Shown here: positions 49,447 through 58,113 of the stretch, piece after piece
Layout: every line of letters begins with the position of its first letter
How positions within the stretch are numbered: the stretch's first letter is position 1
DNA from: Streptomyces hokutonensis
GTDB lineage: Bacteria > Actinomycetota > Actinomycetes > Streptomycetales > Streptomycetaceae
Direction of reading: 5' to 3'
Assembly (NCBI RefSeq): GCF_000376565.1
Contig: NZ_BARG01000095.1
Location: 1 to 64,000, forward strand
DNA: 64,000 nt
Position numbers and translations under genes: made by a program
The notes under the pieces: model-generated
What the model saw: only the letters and a program-made list of their open reading frames with translations
Told to the model about the DNA's origin: nothing
Database searches by the model: none

Positions 49447-50232
49447 ATGAGTATCGATCTGCACAACGCCGTGGCGGTGATCACCGGCGCCGGCAGCGGG
49501 ATCGGCCGTGCCGCCGCCCACGCCTTCGCCCGGCGCGGCGCGCGTGTCGTGGTCACCGACCTCGTCGGCGAGCGCGCACACACCGTGGCCGGTGAACTCG
49601 GCGACCTGGGCGCCGCCTTGGAGTGCGACGTCACCAGCCTCGACGACCTGCAAGCGGTGCGGAAACTGGCCCTCGACCGCTTCGGCCGCATCGACCTGGT
49701 CATGAACAACGTCGGCATCCTGGCAGTCGGCCCCGTCGAGGACATTCCCCTGGACGCGTGGCAACGCGTCGTGGACGTCAACCTGTTGGGCGTCGTCCGC
49801 AGCAACCTGGTGTTCCTGCCACACCTGTTGGAGCAGGGATCCGGTCACGTCGTCAACACCGCTTCCACGGCAGGCCTGTTGCCCTACGGATTCGACCGAC
49901 TGCCGTACACCGCGACCAAGCACGCGGTGGTCGGTCTGTCCGAGGCGCTCGCCCTGTACCTGCGCCCGCGCGGCATCGGCGTCTCCTGTCTGTGCCCGGC
50001 CGGTGTCGCCACCAACATCGTCGAGCAGATCAGTTTCTATGGGGAACCGGCACCGCCCCGAGGCCCCGACTTCCCGGTCCTGGACGCGGATTCGGTCGGC
50101 GAACTCGTCGCCGAGGGCGTCACCCACGACCGTTTCCTCATCCTCACCGCACCGCAGGCCGCCGACGAGCTGCGCGAGCACGGTGCCGATGTCGACGCCT
50201 ATCTGTCCCGTCTGACGAAGGAAGCCCCATGA
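49447..50232 (+). CDS. SDR family oxidoreductase
   Basis: A 261-residue SDR. AVAVITGAGSGIGRAAAHAF at the N-terminus, VVVTDLVGER with Asp after beta2, LVMNNVGILAVG in place of NNAG, catalytic Ser in VVNTASTAGLL and YTATKHAVVGLSEALALYLR with Tyr-x3-Lys. The C-terminus with FLILTAPQAADELREHGADV has the extended end typical of SDRs acting on bulky hydrophobic alcohols. It overlaps the next SDR gene by four bases and belongs to the catabolic operon from 48.6 kb. Substrate unknown. Confidence 0.9.
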   Translation: MSIDLHNAVAVITGAGSGIGRAAAHAFARRGARVVVTDLVGERAHTVAGELGDLGAALECDVTSLDDLQAVRKLALDRFGRIDLVMNNVGILAVGPVEDIPLDAWQRVVDVNLLGVVRSNLVFLPHLLEQGSGHVVNTASTAGLLPYGFDRLPYTATKHAVVGLSEALALYLRPRGIGVSCLCPAGVATNIVEQISFYGEPAPPRGPDFPVLDADSVGELVAEGVTHDRFLILTAPQAADELREHGADVDAYLSRLTKEAP

Positions 50233-51005
50233 GCAGCACACTCGACCGGCTCCGCCTGGACGGCAAGGTCGCCGTCGTCACCGGGGGCGCCGGCGCCATC
50301 GGCCAGGTCTACGGCCGGGCACTCGCCGAGGCCGGCGCCGCCGTCGTCCTCGCGGACCTCAACGGCGAAGGCGCCGAGCAGGCCGCCAAGACACTGGCCG
50401 CCGACGGACTGCGCGCGCGCGGCGTGCAGGTCGACATCACCGACCGCGACTCCGCGGCCGACCTGGCAGCGAAGACCACCGACGCCTTCGGCGGCATCGA
50501 CATCCTTGTGAACAACGCCGCGTTGATGGCCGAGATCCCCCAGGTCGACATCCTGGACCTGCCCACGGACTGGTTCGACCGCGTCATGCGCGTCAACGTC
50601 CTCGGCGCCGTCATCTGCGCGGGCGCGGTGAAGGCCTCCATGGTCGAGCGAGGCGGCGGACGCATCATCAACCAGGTCTCCGCAGGCGCCTTCATGGGCG
50701 GCGGCATCTACGGCGTCAGCAAACTTGCCCTGGTCAACATCACCGTCGGCCTCGCCCGCTCGCTCGGCCCGCTCGGCATCAACGTCAACGCCATCGCCCC
50801 CGGCCTGGTCGAGAACGAACCCGGCCTGCGCAGCCTCCCCGCCGACCACCCCGCACGCGCCGCCCTTACGGCCGCCATCCCGGGCAAGAAGTCCGCGCCC
50901 GCCGAAGACCTGCTCGGCACGCTGCTGCTGCTCGCCTCCCCGGCCGGCGAATGGATCAACGGCCAGGCCATCAGCGTCGACGGCGGCTGGGTCACCCGGC
51001 TGTGA
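50229..51005 (+). CDS. SDR family oxidoreductase
   Basis: A 258-residue SDR. VAVVTGGAGAIGQVYGRALA, VLADLNGEGAEQ with Asp after beta2, IDILVNNAALMAEI, Ser in IINQVSAGAFMGG and IYGVSKLALVNITVGLARSL with Tyr-x3-Lys. The C-terminus AISVDGGWVTRL is the common SDR end. It resembles SDRs of the 3-hydroxyacyl/cyclic-alcohol group. Stop and start overlap with both neighbours (ATGA upstream, GTGA downstream), so it is translated in a chain with them. Reaction probably oxidation of a ring or side-chain alcohol. Confidence 0.9.
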   Translation: MSSTLDRLRLDGKVAVVTGGAGAIGQVYGRALAEAGAAVVLADLNGEGAEQAAKTLAADGLRARGVQVDITDRDSAADLAAKTTDAFGGIDILVNNAALMAEIPQVDILDLPTDWFDRVMRVNVLGAVICAGAVKASMVERGGGRIINQVSAGAFMGGGIYGVSKLALVNITVGLARSLGPLGINVNAIAPGLVENEPGLRSLPADHPARAALTAAIPGKKSAPAEDLLGTLLLLASPAGEWINGQAISVDGGWVTRL

Positions 51006-51841
51006 CGCGCGCCGGGACACGGGTGGGTTTCATCGGACTGGGCAGCCAGGGCGCGCCGATGGCCCGCCGCATCGCCGAGGAGTCGTTCCCTCTGACGCTG
51101 TGGGCGCGTCGCCGTACGTCCACGGACGCCTTCGCCGATACGGCCGCCACGGTGGCGGCGACCCCGGCCGAGCTGGGGGCGGCGAGCGACATCGTGTGCC
51201 TGTGCGTCGTGGCGGACGCGGACGTCGAGGACGTCCTCCTGCGACCCGACGGCGTACTGACCGGCATGGCTCCCGGCGGGGTCGTCGTCCTCCACTCCAC
51301 CATCCATCCCGACACCTGCCGACGCGTCGCCGACGAGGCCGCCAAGCGGGAGGTCGCCGTGGTGGACGCTCCGGTCAGCGGCGGAGGCGGAGCGGCCGCG
51401 GAACGCAGGCTCCTGGTCATGGCCGGCGGACAGGAGGCGGACGTCGCCCGCTGCCGCCCGGTGTTCGACACGTTCGCCGACCCGGTCATCCACCTCGGAC
51501 CGCTGGGCAGCGGCCAACTCGCCAAGCTGCTCAACAACTTCGTGTTCACCGCCCAGGTCGGCCTGGCGCTGGACACCTACTCCCTCGCCGACGGACTCGG
51601 CATGGACCGCACCGCCGTCGCACAGGTGCTCGCGCACGGCACCGGCGGCAGCCGCGCCGCCGCGATCCTCGCCGCTTCCGGCTTCAACACCGACGGGCTG
51701 CGCCGGGCCCTGCCGCTGCTGCGCAAGGACGTCGGCCTCCTGCTCGACGTCGCCGACACGGCCCGCGCTCCCCGGCCCCGGACGCTCGCGGACCTCACCA
51801 CGCACACCCTGTCGACGCTGGACCGGAGTCCGGCGCCCTGA
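51002..51841 (+). CDS. 3-hydroxyisobutyrate dehydrogenase-like NAD(P)-dependent oxidoreductase
   Basis: A 279-residue beta-hydroxyacid dehydrogenase. VGFIGLGSQGAPMARRIAEE is the cofactor signature, VDAPVSGGGGAAAERRLLVM contains the substrate-loop block, and KLLNNFVFTAQVGLALDTYS carries the catalytic Lys (family GxxxKxxxN) around residue 170. GTG 51002 is used because it overlaps the previous stop as GTGA. The family oxidises beta-hydroxyacids or reduces semialdehydes and imines. In this operon it may handle a short branched fragment of the aglycone. Confidence 0.88.
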   Translation: MTRAGTRVGFIGLGSQGAPMARRIAEESFPLTLWARRRTSTDAFADTAATVAATPAELGAASDIVCLCVVADADVEDVLLRPDGVLTGMAPGGVVVLHSTIHPDTCRRVADEAAKREVAVVDAPVSGGGGAAAERRLLVMAGGQEADVARCRPVFDTFADPVIHLGPLGSGQLAKLLNNFVFTAQVGLALDTYSLADGLGMDRTAVAQVLAHGTGGSRAAAILAASGFNTDGLRRALPLLRKDVGLLLDVADTARAPRPRTLADLTTHTLSTLDRSPAP

Positions 51842-51879
51842 CCACCGCCCCACCCGGACGACCCCAAGGCGGCACCGAC

Positions 51880-53355
51880 ATGACCACATCCCTGTCCCAC
51901 GACCTCGGCACCACCGGCCCCCTCGTCGACGGCACCTGGCTCGACACCACGTCCGCCGGCCGACAGGACCACATCAACCCCGCGACCGCCCGCGCCAACG
52001 GCACCGTCCTGCTCGCCGGACCGCAGGAGGTCGACGCGGCCGTCGCTTCGGCGAAGAACGCCTTCCCCGAGTGGCGGGCGATGTCCCCGGACCGGCGCCG
52101 CCGCATCCTCCAGCGCGTCGAGGATCTGATGCTGGAGCGCGTGCCGGAACTCGCCCGGCTCAACACCTTCGAACTCGGCGTCCCCTTCCGTACGTCGGCG
52201 GGGCTGGCCCACCTGTCCGCCGGCTGGTTCGGCTACTACGCCGGCTGGGCCGACAAGCTGGAGGGCGCCACCATCCCGGCCAGCCCGCGCATGGTGCCGG
52301 GCCTCGACTACACCGTCCCCGAGCCGTACGGCGTCATCGGCATCATCCTGACCTGGAACGGCCCGATCATGTCGGTCGGCATGAAGATCGCCCCCGCGCT
52401 CGCCGCCGGGAACTGCGTCGTCGTCAAGTCCCCCGACCTGGCCCCCTTCACCGTGGCCCGGTTCGCCGAGATCGCCCTGGAGGCCGGGCTGCCCCCGGGC
52501 GTGCTGCACGTCCTGCCCGGCGGCCCGGAGGCCGGAGAGCGACTGGTCCGTCACCCCGACGTCGCGAAGATCTCCTTCACCGGCGGCATCCCGACCGCGA
52601 AGAAGATCCTCGACGCGGCCCGCCACACCCTCAAGCCCGTCCTGCTCGAACTCGGCGGCAAGACGGCCGACATCGTCTTCCCCGACGCCGACCTCGACGA
52701 GGCCGTCGCCGAGACCGTCCGCTCCTGCTACACCCTCTCCGGCCAGGGCTGCAACCTCACCACCCGCATGCTGGTCCACCGCGAGGTGTACGACCAGGTG
52801 GTCACCGCCACCGCTGAGGCGGCCGGCGTCCTGCGCGTCGGAGACCCCTTCGACCAGTCGACCGCCCTCGGCCCGGTCGTCGGCAAGGCAGCCCACGAGC
52901 GCGTCCTCGGCATGATCGAACGCGCCGCCAAGGACAGCCGTGTCATCGCCGGCGGCCACGCCACCGACCCCTCCACGCTGCCCCCGGACAACCGCGACGG
53001 CTACTTCATCGACCCGACGGTCCTCGCCGACGTCGACCCGCACAGCGAGGTCGGACAGCACGAGGTCTTCGGTCCCGTGCTGTCCCTGATCCCCTTCACG
53101 ACCGAGGACGAGGCGGTCGAACTGGCCAACTCCACGCCCTACGGCCTGGGCACCGCCGTACACACCCATGACGTGTCCCGCGTCCAGCGCATCGTCCCGC
53201 ACCTCGAGTCGGGCACCGTCCTCGTCAACGGCGCCTCGGGCCAGCCGCCGGGCGCCCCGTTCGGCGGCTACAAGCAGAGCGGCTACGGGCGTGAAGGCGG
53301 CAAGGAGGGCCTCTACGAGTTCCTCCAGACCAAGAACGTCTTCATCCGCGCGTAA
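51880..53355 (+). CDS. Aldehyde dehydrogenase
   Basis: A 491-residue NAD(P)-dependent enzyme of the ALDH superfamily. LVDGTWLDTTSAGRQDHINP opens, VIGIILTWNGPIMSVGMKIA is the cofactor-binding block, the general base Glu is in LLELGGKTADIVF and the catalytic Cys in YTLSGQGCNLTTR. EVFGPVLSLIPF and GAPFGGYKQSGYGREGG follow. It converts an aldehyde from the earlier steps to the acid. ATG 51880 lies 38 bases after the previous stop. Length and all catalytic residues are normal. Confidence 0.94.
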   Translation: MTTSLSHDLGTTGPLVDGTWLDTTSAGRQDHINPATARANGTVLLAGPQEVDAAVASAKNAFPEWRAMSPDRRRRILQRVEDLMLERVPELARLNTFELGVPFRTSAGLAHLSAGWFGYYAGWADKLEGATIPASPRMVPGLDYTVPEPYGVIGIILTWNGPIMSVGMKIAPALAAGNCVVVKSPDLAPFTVARFAEIALEAGLPPGVLHVLPGGPEAGERLVRHPDVAKISFTGGIPTAKKILDAARHTLKPVLLELGGKTADIVFPDADLDEAVAETVRSCYTLSGQGCNLTTRMLVHREVYDQVVTATAEAAGVLRVGDPFDQSTALGPVVGKAAHERVLGMIERAAKDSRVIAGGHATDPSTLPPDNRDGYFIDPTVLADVDPHSEVGQHEVFGPVLSLIPFTTEDEAVELANSTPYGLGTAVHTHDVSRVQRIVPHLESGTVLVNGASGQPPGAPFGGYKQSGYGREGGKEGLYEFLQTKNVFIRA

Positions 53356-53470
53356 GGCGGTGCGCCATCCGGCCGCAGGAGGCCAGGATCGCCGACTCGT
53401 CGTTCTGGCGTGATGTGTTCCCGAGCCACACCCGGCCCGCCCGGGCCACCCCACAACCTACGGAGGCCTC

Positions 53471-54262
53471 ATGGATTACACCCAGGCGGACCGCACCCTG
53501 GCAGAGGTCCTGCCCGCCCACGAACCACCCTCGGTTGCCACCCCGTTCGGCCGCGCCGCACGGGACTTCCTCTACGGCGAGGTCTGGTCACGCCCCGGCC
53601 TGAGCCGCCGGGACCGCCGCTGGGTCACCCTGACGTGCGTGGCCGCTGCCGACTCGCCTCAGCCCATCGAGGACCACGTCCACGCGGCACTCGCGAGCGG
53701 CGACATCGGCCTCGAGGCCATGCTGGAGTTCGTCCTGCACTTCGCGGTGTACTGCGGCTGGCCCAAGGCGTCCCACGTGGAGGGGGCCATCGCTCGGCAG
53801 TGGGACCGCATCCACCGCGAACGCGGCGAACAGACCCCTCCCTGGCCGCAGTTGGGCGACGACACCCTCGGCCCCGCAGCCTGGGACGAACGGCTCGCAC
53901 GCGGCGTGGAGGAGTTCATCGACGTCAACCTCACGCCCGCACCGCCCCCGAACTCGCCGTACCGGCACGCCGGCATTCTCAACTTCGTGTTCGGGCACGT
54001 CTGGCAGCGCCCCGGGCTGACCCGGCGCGAGCGCCGGATCGTCACGGTCGCCAGTGTCGCCCTCGATGACTCGCCCGTCCCCCTCCAGACGCATGTCAGG
54101 GCCGCGCTCCACTCCGGAGACCTCGGCAAGGAGGAGATGGACGAGATCGTGCTGCAGTTCGCCGCGTACTACGGCTTCGCCAAGGGGGAGGCCCTCGCGG
54201 ACGCGGTGGAGACAGCGTGGGCGTCCAAGGGCGAGGCCGACATGGCCCGGCAGACGCTCTGA
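53471..54262 (+). CDS. Tandem carboxymuconolactone-decarboxylase/AhpD-like protein
   Basis: A 263-residue protein made of two CMD-like repeats. Repeat 1 (residues about 25-115) has DFLYGEVWSRPGLSRRDRRW and VHAALASGDIGLEAMLEFVL; repeat 2 (about 150-250) has FVFGHVWQRPGLTRRERRIV and VRAALHSGDLGKEEMDEIVL. The CxxC of peroxidase-type AhpD is absent (YCGW and YYGF replace it), so a lactone decarboxylase/hydrolase-like role is more likely than peroxide reduction. It closes the catabolic operon. Reaction inferred only from family and position. Confidence 0.85.
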   Translation: MDYTQADRTLAEVLPAHEPPSVATPFGRAARDFLYGEVWSRPGLSRRDRRWVTLTCVAAADSPQPIEDHVHAALASGDIGLEAMLEFVLHFAVYCGWPKASHVEGAIARQWDRIHRERGEQTPPWPQLGDDTLGPAAWDERLARGVEEFIDVNLTPAPPPNSPYRHAGILNFVFGHVWQRPGLTRRERRIVTVASVALDDSPVPLQTHVRAALHSGDLGKEEMDEIVLQFAAYYGFAKGEALADAVETAWASKGEADMARQTL

Positions 54263-54324
54263 CCGGCTTCCGCGCCGTGAGCCGTCGCTCCAGACCATTG
54301 TGTTTTGTCCGAACCTGTTCGTAA

Positions 54325-54358
54325 GCTTTCCACATGGAAGGTATTGAAACGTTTCAAT
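54325..54358 (+). promoter_or_regulatory. Operator site E and LacI-type palindrome before the secreted rhamnosidase
   Basis: GCTTTCCACATGGAAGGT (54325-54342) resembles site D at 41105. Directly after it ATTGAAACGTTTCAAT (54343-54358) is a perfect 16-bp palindrome with the CG centre bound by LacI/GalR-type sugar repressors. Both lie within 100 bp of the rhamnosidase start. No LacI gene is in the window, so that regulator is elsewhere. Confidence 0.7.
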
Positions 54359-54420
54359 GCCTTCGGGGGGAGGGACACCCCTGCTTCCAGCGCTGTGTGC
54401 TTACGAAGGGAATCTGAGCC

Positions 54421-57400
54421 GTGACCGAGGAGAACAGACGTGCGCTGAGCCGCCGACACATGCTCGGCATCATGACGGCCGCGGCGGCCGGGGCCTCGCT
54501 CCCGCTCGCCGCCGCGCCCGACGCCGAGGCGGCGAGCACGACGGCAGCGCGCGGGCACCGTGCCGCACCGGCGGAGTTGCAGGTCAACTCGCGGGTCGCT
54601 CCCGTGGGAACGGAGACCCCGCCGGCGTTCAGCTGGCTGCCTCCGGTGGCCGGGCAGACGGCGTACGAGATCCAGGTCGGAACCGGGCCGGGCAGGGCCG
54701 ACGTCTGGCGCAGCGGCAAGGTGGCGAGTTCGAACAGCGTCGAGGTGGCCTACCAGGGCGGGCCGCTGGACTCGGGGCGGGCCTACTTCTGGCGGGTGCG
54801 GGCCTGGGACGAGAAGGGCGCCCCCGGCCCGTGGAGTGAGCCGGCGACGTGGGAGACCGGCCTGCTGAGAGGCGAGAAGGACTGGTCGGGCGCACGGTGG
54901 ATTGGCGGACGCGAGACCCGGGACCACGACTGGAAGGACCTGACCGGAACCGTCGTCTTCCGAGGCGGCCCCGACCCCGCCGGCGGGCTGTCCCTGCTCC
55001 TGCGCGCCGAACCCATCGGCAAGACCTGGGGCGAGGGTCTCAACTGGACCGTCCGGCAGAGCGGCGACGACATGCAGCTGGTCATGAGGACCAGCCACTA
55101 CGCCGGCAACACCTGGGTGGACGACGGCACTTCGGAGCCGGACTGGGGCGTCAACCACTACGACCCGCAGAGCGAGACCAACCCCACCACCGCGGGCACC
55201 CGCAGCGTCCCGGTCGGCACGGTCACCCTCCCCGCCTCCACCGGACTGACCAAGGACACCTGGGCCACGCGTGACCACACGGTGGTGGTCGCCGTGACCG
55301 GCCTCACCGTGACCACCACCGTCAACGGCGTCGAGGTCGACAGCCGCACCCTCACCGGCGACCAGATCCGCCGTCACGGCAGCTTCGGCTTCGCCGGCGG
55401 CACCAGCGCCACCGTCCGCAGCGTCGAGGTGACCGGCACCGGAGCCGCCGACTTCTCCGTCGACCTCACCACGGGCACGAACCCGTTCGAGAACGGCATC
55501 GGCACTCTCGCCGGCCTCACCTTCCCCCCGAAGAACCCGTTCATCCCGTCCAAGAACAGCGTGCTGCCCATCGCCAACCCGGCACCTGTCCTGCGCCGAG
55601 CGTTCGCCCTTCCCAAGGGCCGCCGCATAGCCAAGGCCCGGCTGCACCTGAGCGCGGCGGGCAACGTCACGTTCACCGTCAACGGCGACCCGATCACCGT
55701 CGACGGCGAGCGGGCGACCACGAGCCGGACCAACGTGCCCAGACTGCTCACCGACCAGAGCACCTACGACCGCACGGTCCTCTACGACACCTTCGACGTG
55801 ACCGAACTGCTCCACTCCGGACAGGAGAACGTCGTCGCCGCGGAACTCGGCCGCGGCTGGTACGGCGTGACCACGCCCCAGGAGTGGTACTGGCAGCTCG
55901 CGCCCTACGCCGGCCAGCCGCGCCTGCGCGCGAAGCTCGTCGTGACCTACACCGACGGTTCCGCCACCACGCTGATCACGGACAAGGACTGGCTCGGCAC
56001 GGACGGGCCCACGACGTACGACTCCGTCTACTCGGGCGAGAAGTACGACGCCCGGCGTGCGGAGGAACTGGGGGAGTGGCGCTCGGCCGGCTACCGCACC
56101 GGCCGCGAGTGGAGCCCGGCCACCGTGCTGATCCCGCCGGGCAGTTGCTCGGGCCCTTCACCGAAGTACCACGGCGCGCTGCCCGCCACGACGATTCCCG
56201 TCGGTTTCAGACCCGCCGTCATGAGGGCGCACGAGGCGGAGCCGGTGCTGGTCGGCCAGACGCTGCGCCCGGTCTCCCTCACCGAGACGGCCCCCGGATC
56301 GGGGACGTGGGTCCTGGACTACGGCCAGATCCTCACCGGCCTCGTCCGCCTCCAACTGACCGGCATACGCCCGGACAAGGAGGGCCTCACCCTGCGGATC
56401 CGCGGCGGCAACCGGATCAGCGCGGGCGATGGCACGGCCGCCTCCCCGCTGTCCGTCGAGGAGGAGAACTTCCAGCACGACGCCAACCTCCAGACGCACT
56501 ACTACACCCTCGGCAAGCGGCCGACGCAGACCTGGGAGCAGCAGTTCAGCCACTTCGGCTTCCGCTACCTGGAAGTGATGAACCTGGAGGCGGTCCTCGG
56601 ACGGGCCCCCGACCCGAAGCGGGACGCGGACCTGCTGACCGTGGGCGTCGCGCGCACCGGTTTCGCCCGCACCGGCACCTTCACCACGGACAACGCGCTG
56701 CTCAACCGCCTTCAGCGCAACCTGGAGTGGGCCGAGCAGAACAACCTCGTCCAGAAGCCGACCGACACCCCGTCCCGTGAGAAGAACGGCTGGACCGGCG
56801 ACGCCATGGCCAGCTCCGAGTCCGAGTCCCTCACCTGGGACGTCAACGCCGTGCTCACCAACTACCTGCGCCACTTCCCCGACACCCAGATCTCCACCGG
56901 CCAGCTGCCCATGTTCGTCCCCATCGCCAAGGGCGGCTACGGCTACGACCGCACCCCCGGCTGGAACGCCACGTGGAAGGCGGTACCGGCCTGGGACTCG
57001 GCGTACTTCGTCATCCCGAGGGAGCTGTACACGTACTACGGCAACAGCAGCCTCTTCGCCGACCTCTACGACCACCAGGACACGCTCCTGACGTACTACG
57101 AGACGCTGTTCACCGCCGAGAACGACTACAAGTTCGAGGCCTCGCTGGGCGCCTACTCCGGCGCCGAGCCGCCCGGCAGCAACGCCGTCATCAGCCTCGC
57201 CTTCTACATCCACTTCTGCGACTACATGGACGAGGTGGGCCGCAGACTCGGCCGCACCGAACGCGCCGCCCACTACGCCCAGTTGGCGCGCACTCTGCGC
57301 AAGGCGTTCATCGCGAACTACTGGGACGCCGCCCAGGGCCACTTCACCCAGGGCAGCATCTCCAGCGAGAACGCCCTGGCCATCGCCTTCGACCTGGTTC

Positions 57401-58113
57401 CCGGCTCGGACCTGAAGCCCGACGACCCCCGCTACCTGGCGGGCACGAAGCCGGTCGCCGAGAACAAGAAGGCCCTCGCGAAGCTATTGGCCGACCGGAT
57501 CGTGGCCGCCGACCAGCACATCCAGAACGACATGTACGGCTCGCGCTACGAGTTCAACATCCTGAGCGAATACGGCTACACGGACGTGGCGTTGAAGGCC
57601 GTCACCCAGACCGGCATCCCCGGCTACGTCTACCAGATCGCCAAGGGCGCCACCTCGCTGTGGGAACAGTGGACCGACCGGCTCTCGGTCGACCACCACT
57701 ACCGCTCCAACGTGGCCACGTGGTTCTACCAGAGCCTGGCCGGCATCAAGCCGACCGAGACCGCCTACGAGTCGCTGCGCATCCGCCCGTACATCCCCTC
57801 GACCCCGGTCAACAGCCGGGTCCCGAAGAACACCGACGACACCGACCTGTCTCCCGCGACCCTCGACCACGTCAGTGCCTCGATCGACACCGTGCGCGGC
57901 ACGGTCTCCTCGGAGTGGAGACGCCGCCCGGACGGCCGGATCGACCTCGCGGTGACCGTGCCGTACAACACCGAGGCCGAGATCTGGGTGCCCACACTGG
58001 GCAAGCCCGTCAGCGCGCCCCGGGGTGCCGCCTTCGTCCGTGACGACATCTCGGGCGGTGCGCCCTACAAGGTCTACCGGGCGCGTGCGGGCTCGTACCG
58101 CTTCAACGCGTGA
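54421..58113 (+). CDS. Secreted alpha-L-rhamnosidase, GH78 (1230 aa, TAT signal)
   Basis: A large exported rhamnosidase. LSRRHMLGIMTAAAAGASLP is a twin-arginine signal, cleaved near AEA-A. A fibronectin-like domain (VAPVGTETPPAFSWLPPVAG) and an inserted concanavalin-like domain of about 200 residues (residues 170-345) precede the standard GH78 beta domains, then the catalytic barrel with PTDTPSREKNGWTGDAMAS and, near the end, KGATSLWEQWTDRLSVDHHY. The insert accounts for the extra length over the 887-residue cytoplasmic enzyme. GTG 54421 is the start. It acts outside the cell and ends 10 bp inside the convergent MFS gene. Confidence 0.93.
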   Translation: MTEENRRALSRRHMLGIMTAAAAGASLPLAAAPDAEAASTTAARGHRAAPAELQVNSRVAPVGTETPPAFSWLPPVAGQTAYEIQVGTGPGRADVWRSGKVASSNSVEVAYQGGPLDSGRAYFWRVRAWDEKGAPGPWSEPATWETGLLRGEKDWSGARWIGGRETRDHDWKDLTGTVVFRGGPDPAGGLSLLLRAEPIGKTWGEGLNWTVRQSGDDMQLVMRTSHYAGNTWVDDGTSEPDWGVNHYDPQSETNPTTAGTRSVPVGTVTLPASTGLTKDTWATRDHTVVVAVTGLTVTTTVNGVEVDSRTLTGDQIRRHGSFGFAGGTSATVRSVEVTGTGAADFSVDLTTGTNPFENGIGTLAGLTFPPKNPFIPSKNSVLPIANPAPVLRRAFALPKGRRIAKARLHLSAAGNVTFTVNGDPITVDGERATTSRTNVPRLLTDQSTYDRTVLYDTFDVTELLHSGQENVVAAELGRGWYGVTTPQEWYWQLAPYAGQPRLRAKLVVTYTDGSATTLITDKDWLGTDGPTTYDSVYSGEKYDARRAEELGEWRSAGYRTGREWSPATVLIPPGSCSGPSPKYHGALPATTIPVGFRPAVMRAHEAEPVLVGQTLRPVSLTETAPGSGTWVLDYGQILTGLVRLQLTGIRPDKEGLTLRIRGGNRISAGDGTAASPLSVEEENFQHDANLQTHYYTLGKRPTQTWEQQFSHFGFRYLEVMNLEAVLGRAPDPKRDADLLTVGVARTGFARTGTFTTDNALLNRLQRNLEWAEQNNLVQKPTDTPSREKNGWTGDAMASSESESLTWDVNAVLTNYLRHFPDTQISTGQLPMFVPIAKGGYGYDRTPGWNATWKAVPAWDSAYFVIPRELYTYYGNSSLFADLYDHQDTLLTYYETLFTAENDYKFEASLGAYSGAEPPGSNAVISLAFYIHFCDYMDEVGRRLGRTERAAHYAQLARTLRKAFIANYWDAAQGHFTQGSISSENALAIAFDLVPGSDLKPDDPRYLAGTKPVAENKKALAKLLADRIVAADQHIQNDMYGSRYEFNILSEYGYTDVALKAVTQTGIPGYVYQIAKGATSLWEQWTDRLSVDHHYRSNVATWFYQSLAGIKPTETAYESLRIRPYIPSTPVNSRVPKNTDDTDLSPATLDHVSASIDTVRGTVSSEWRRRPDGRIDLAVTVPYNTEAEIWVPTLGKPVSAPRGAAFVRDDISGGAPYKVYRARAGSYRFNA

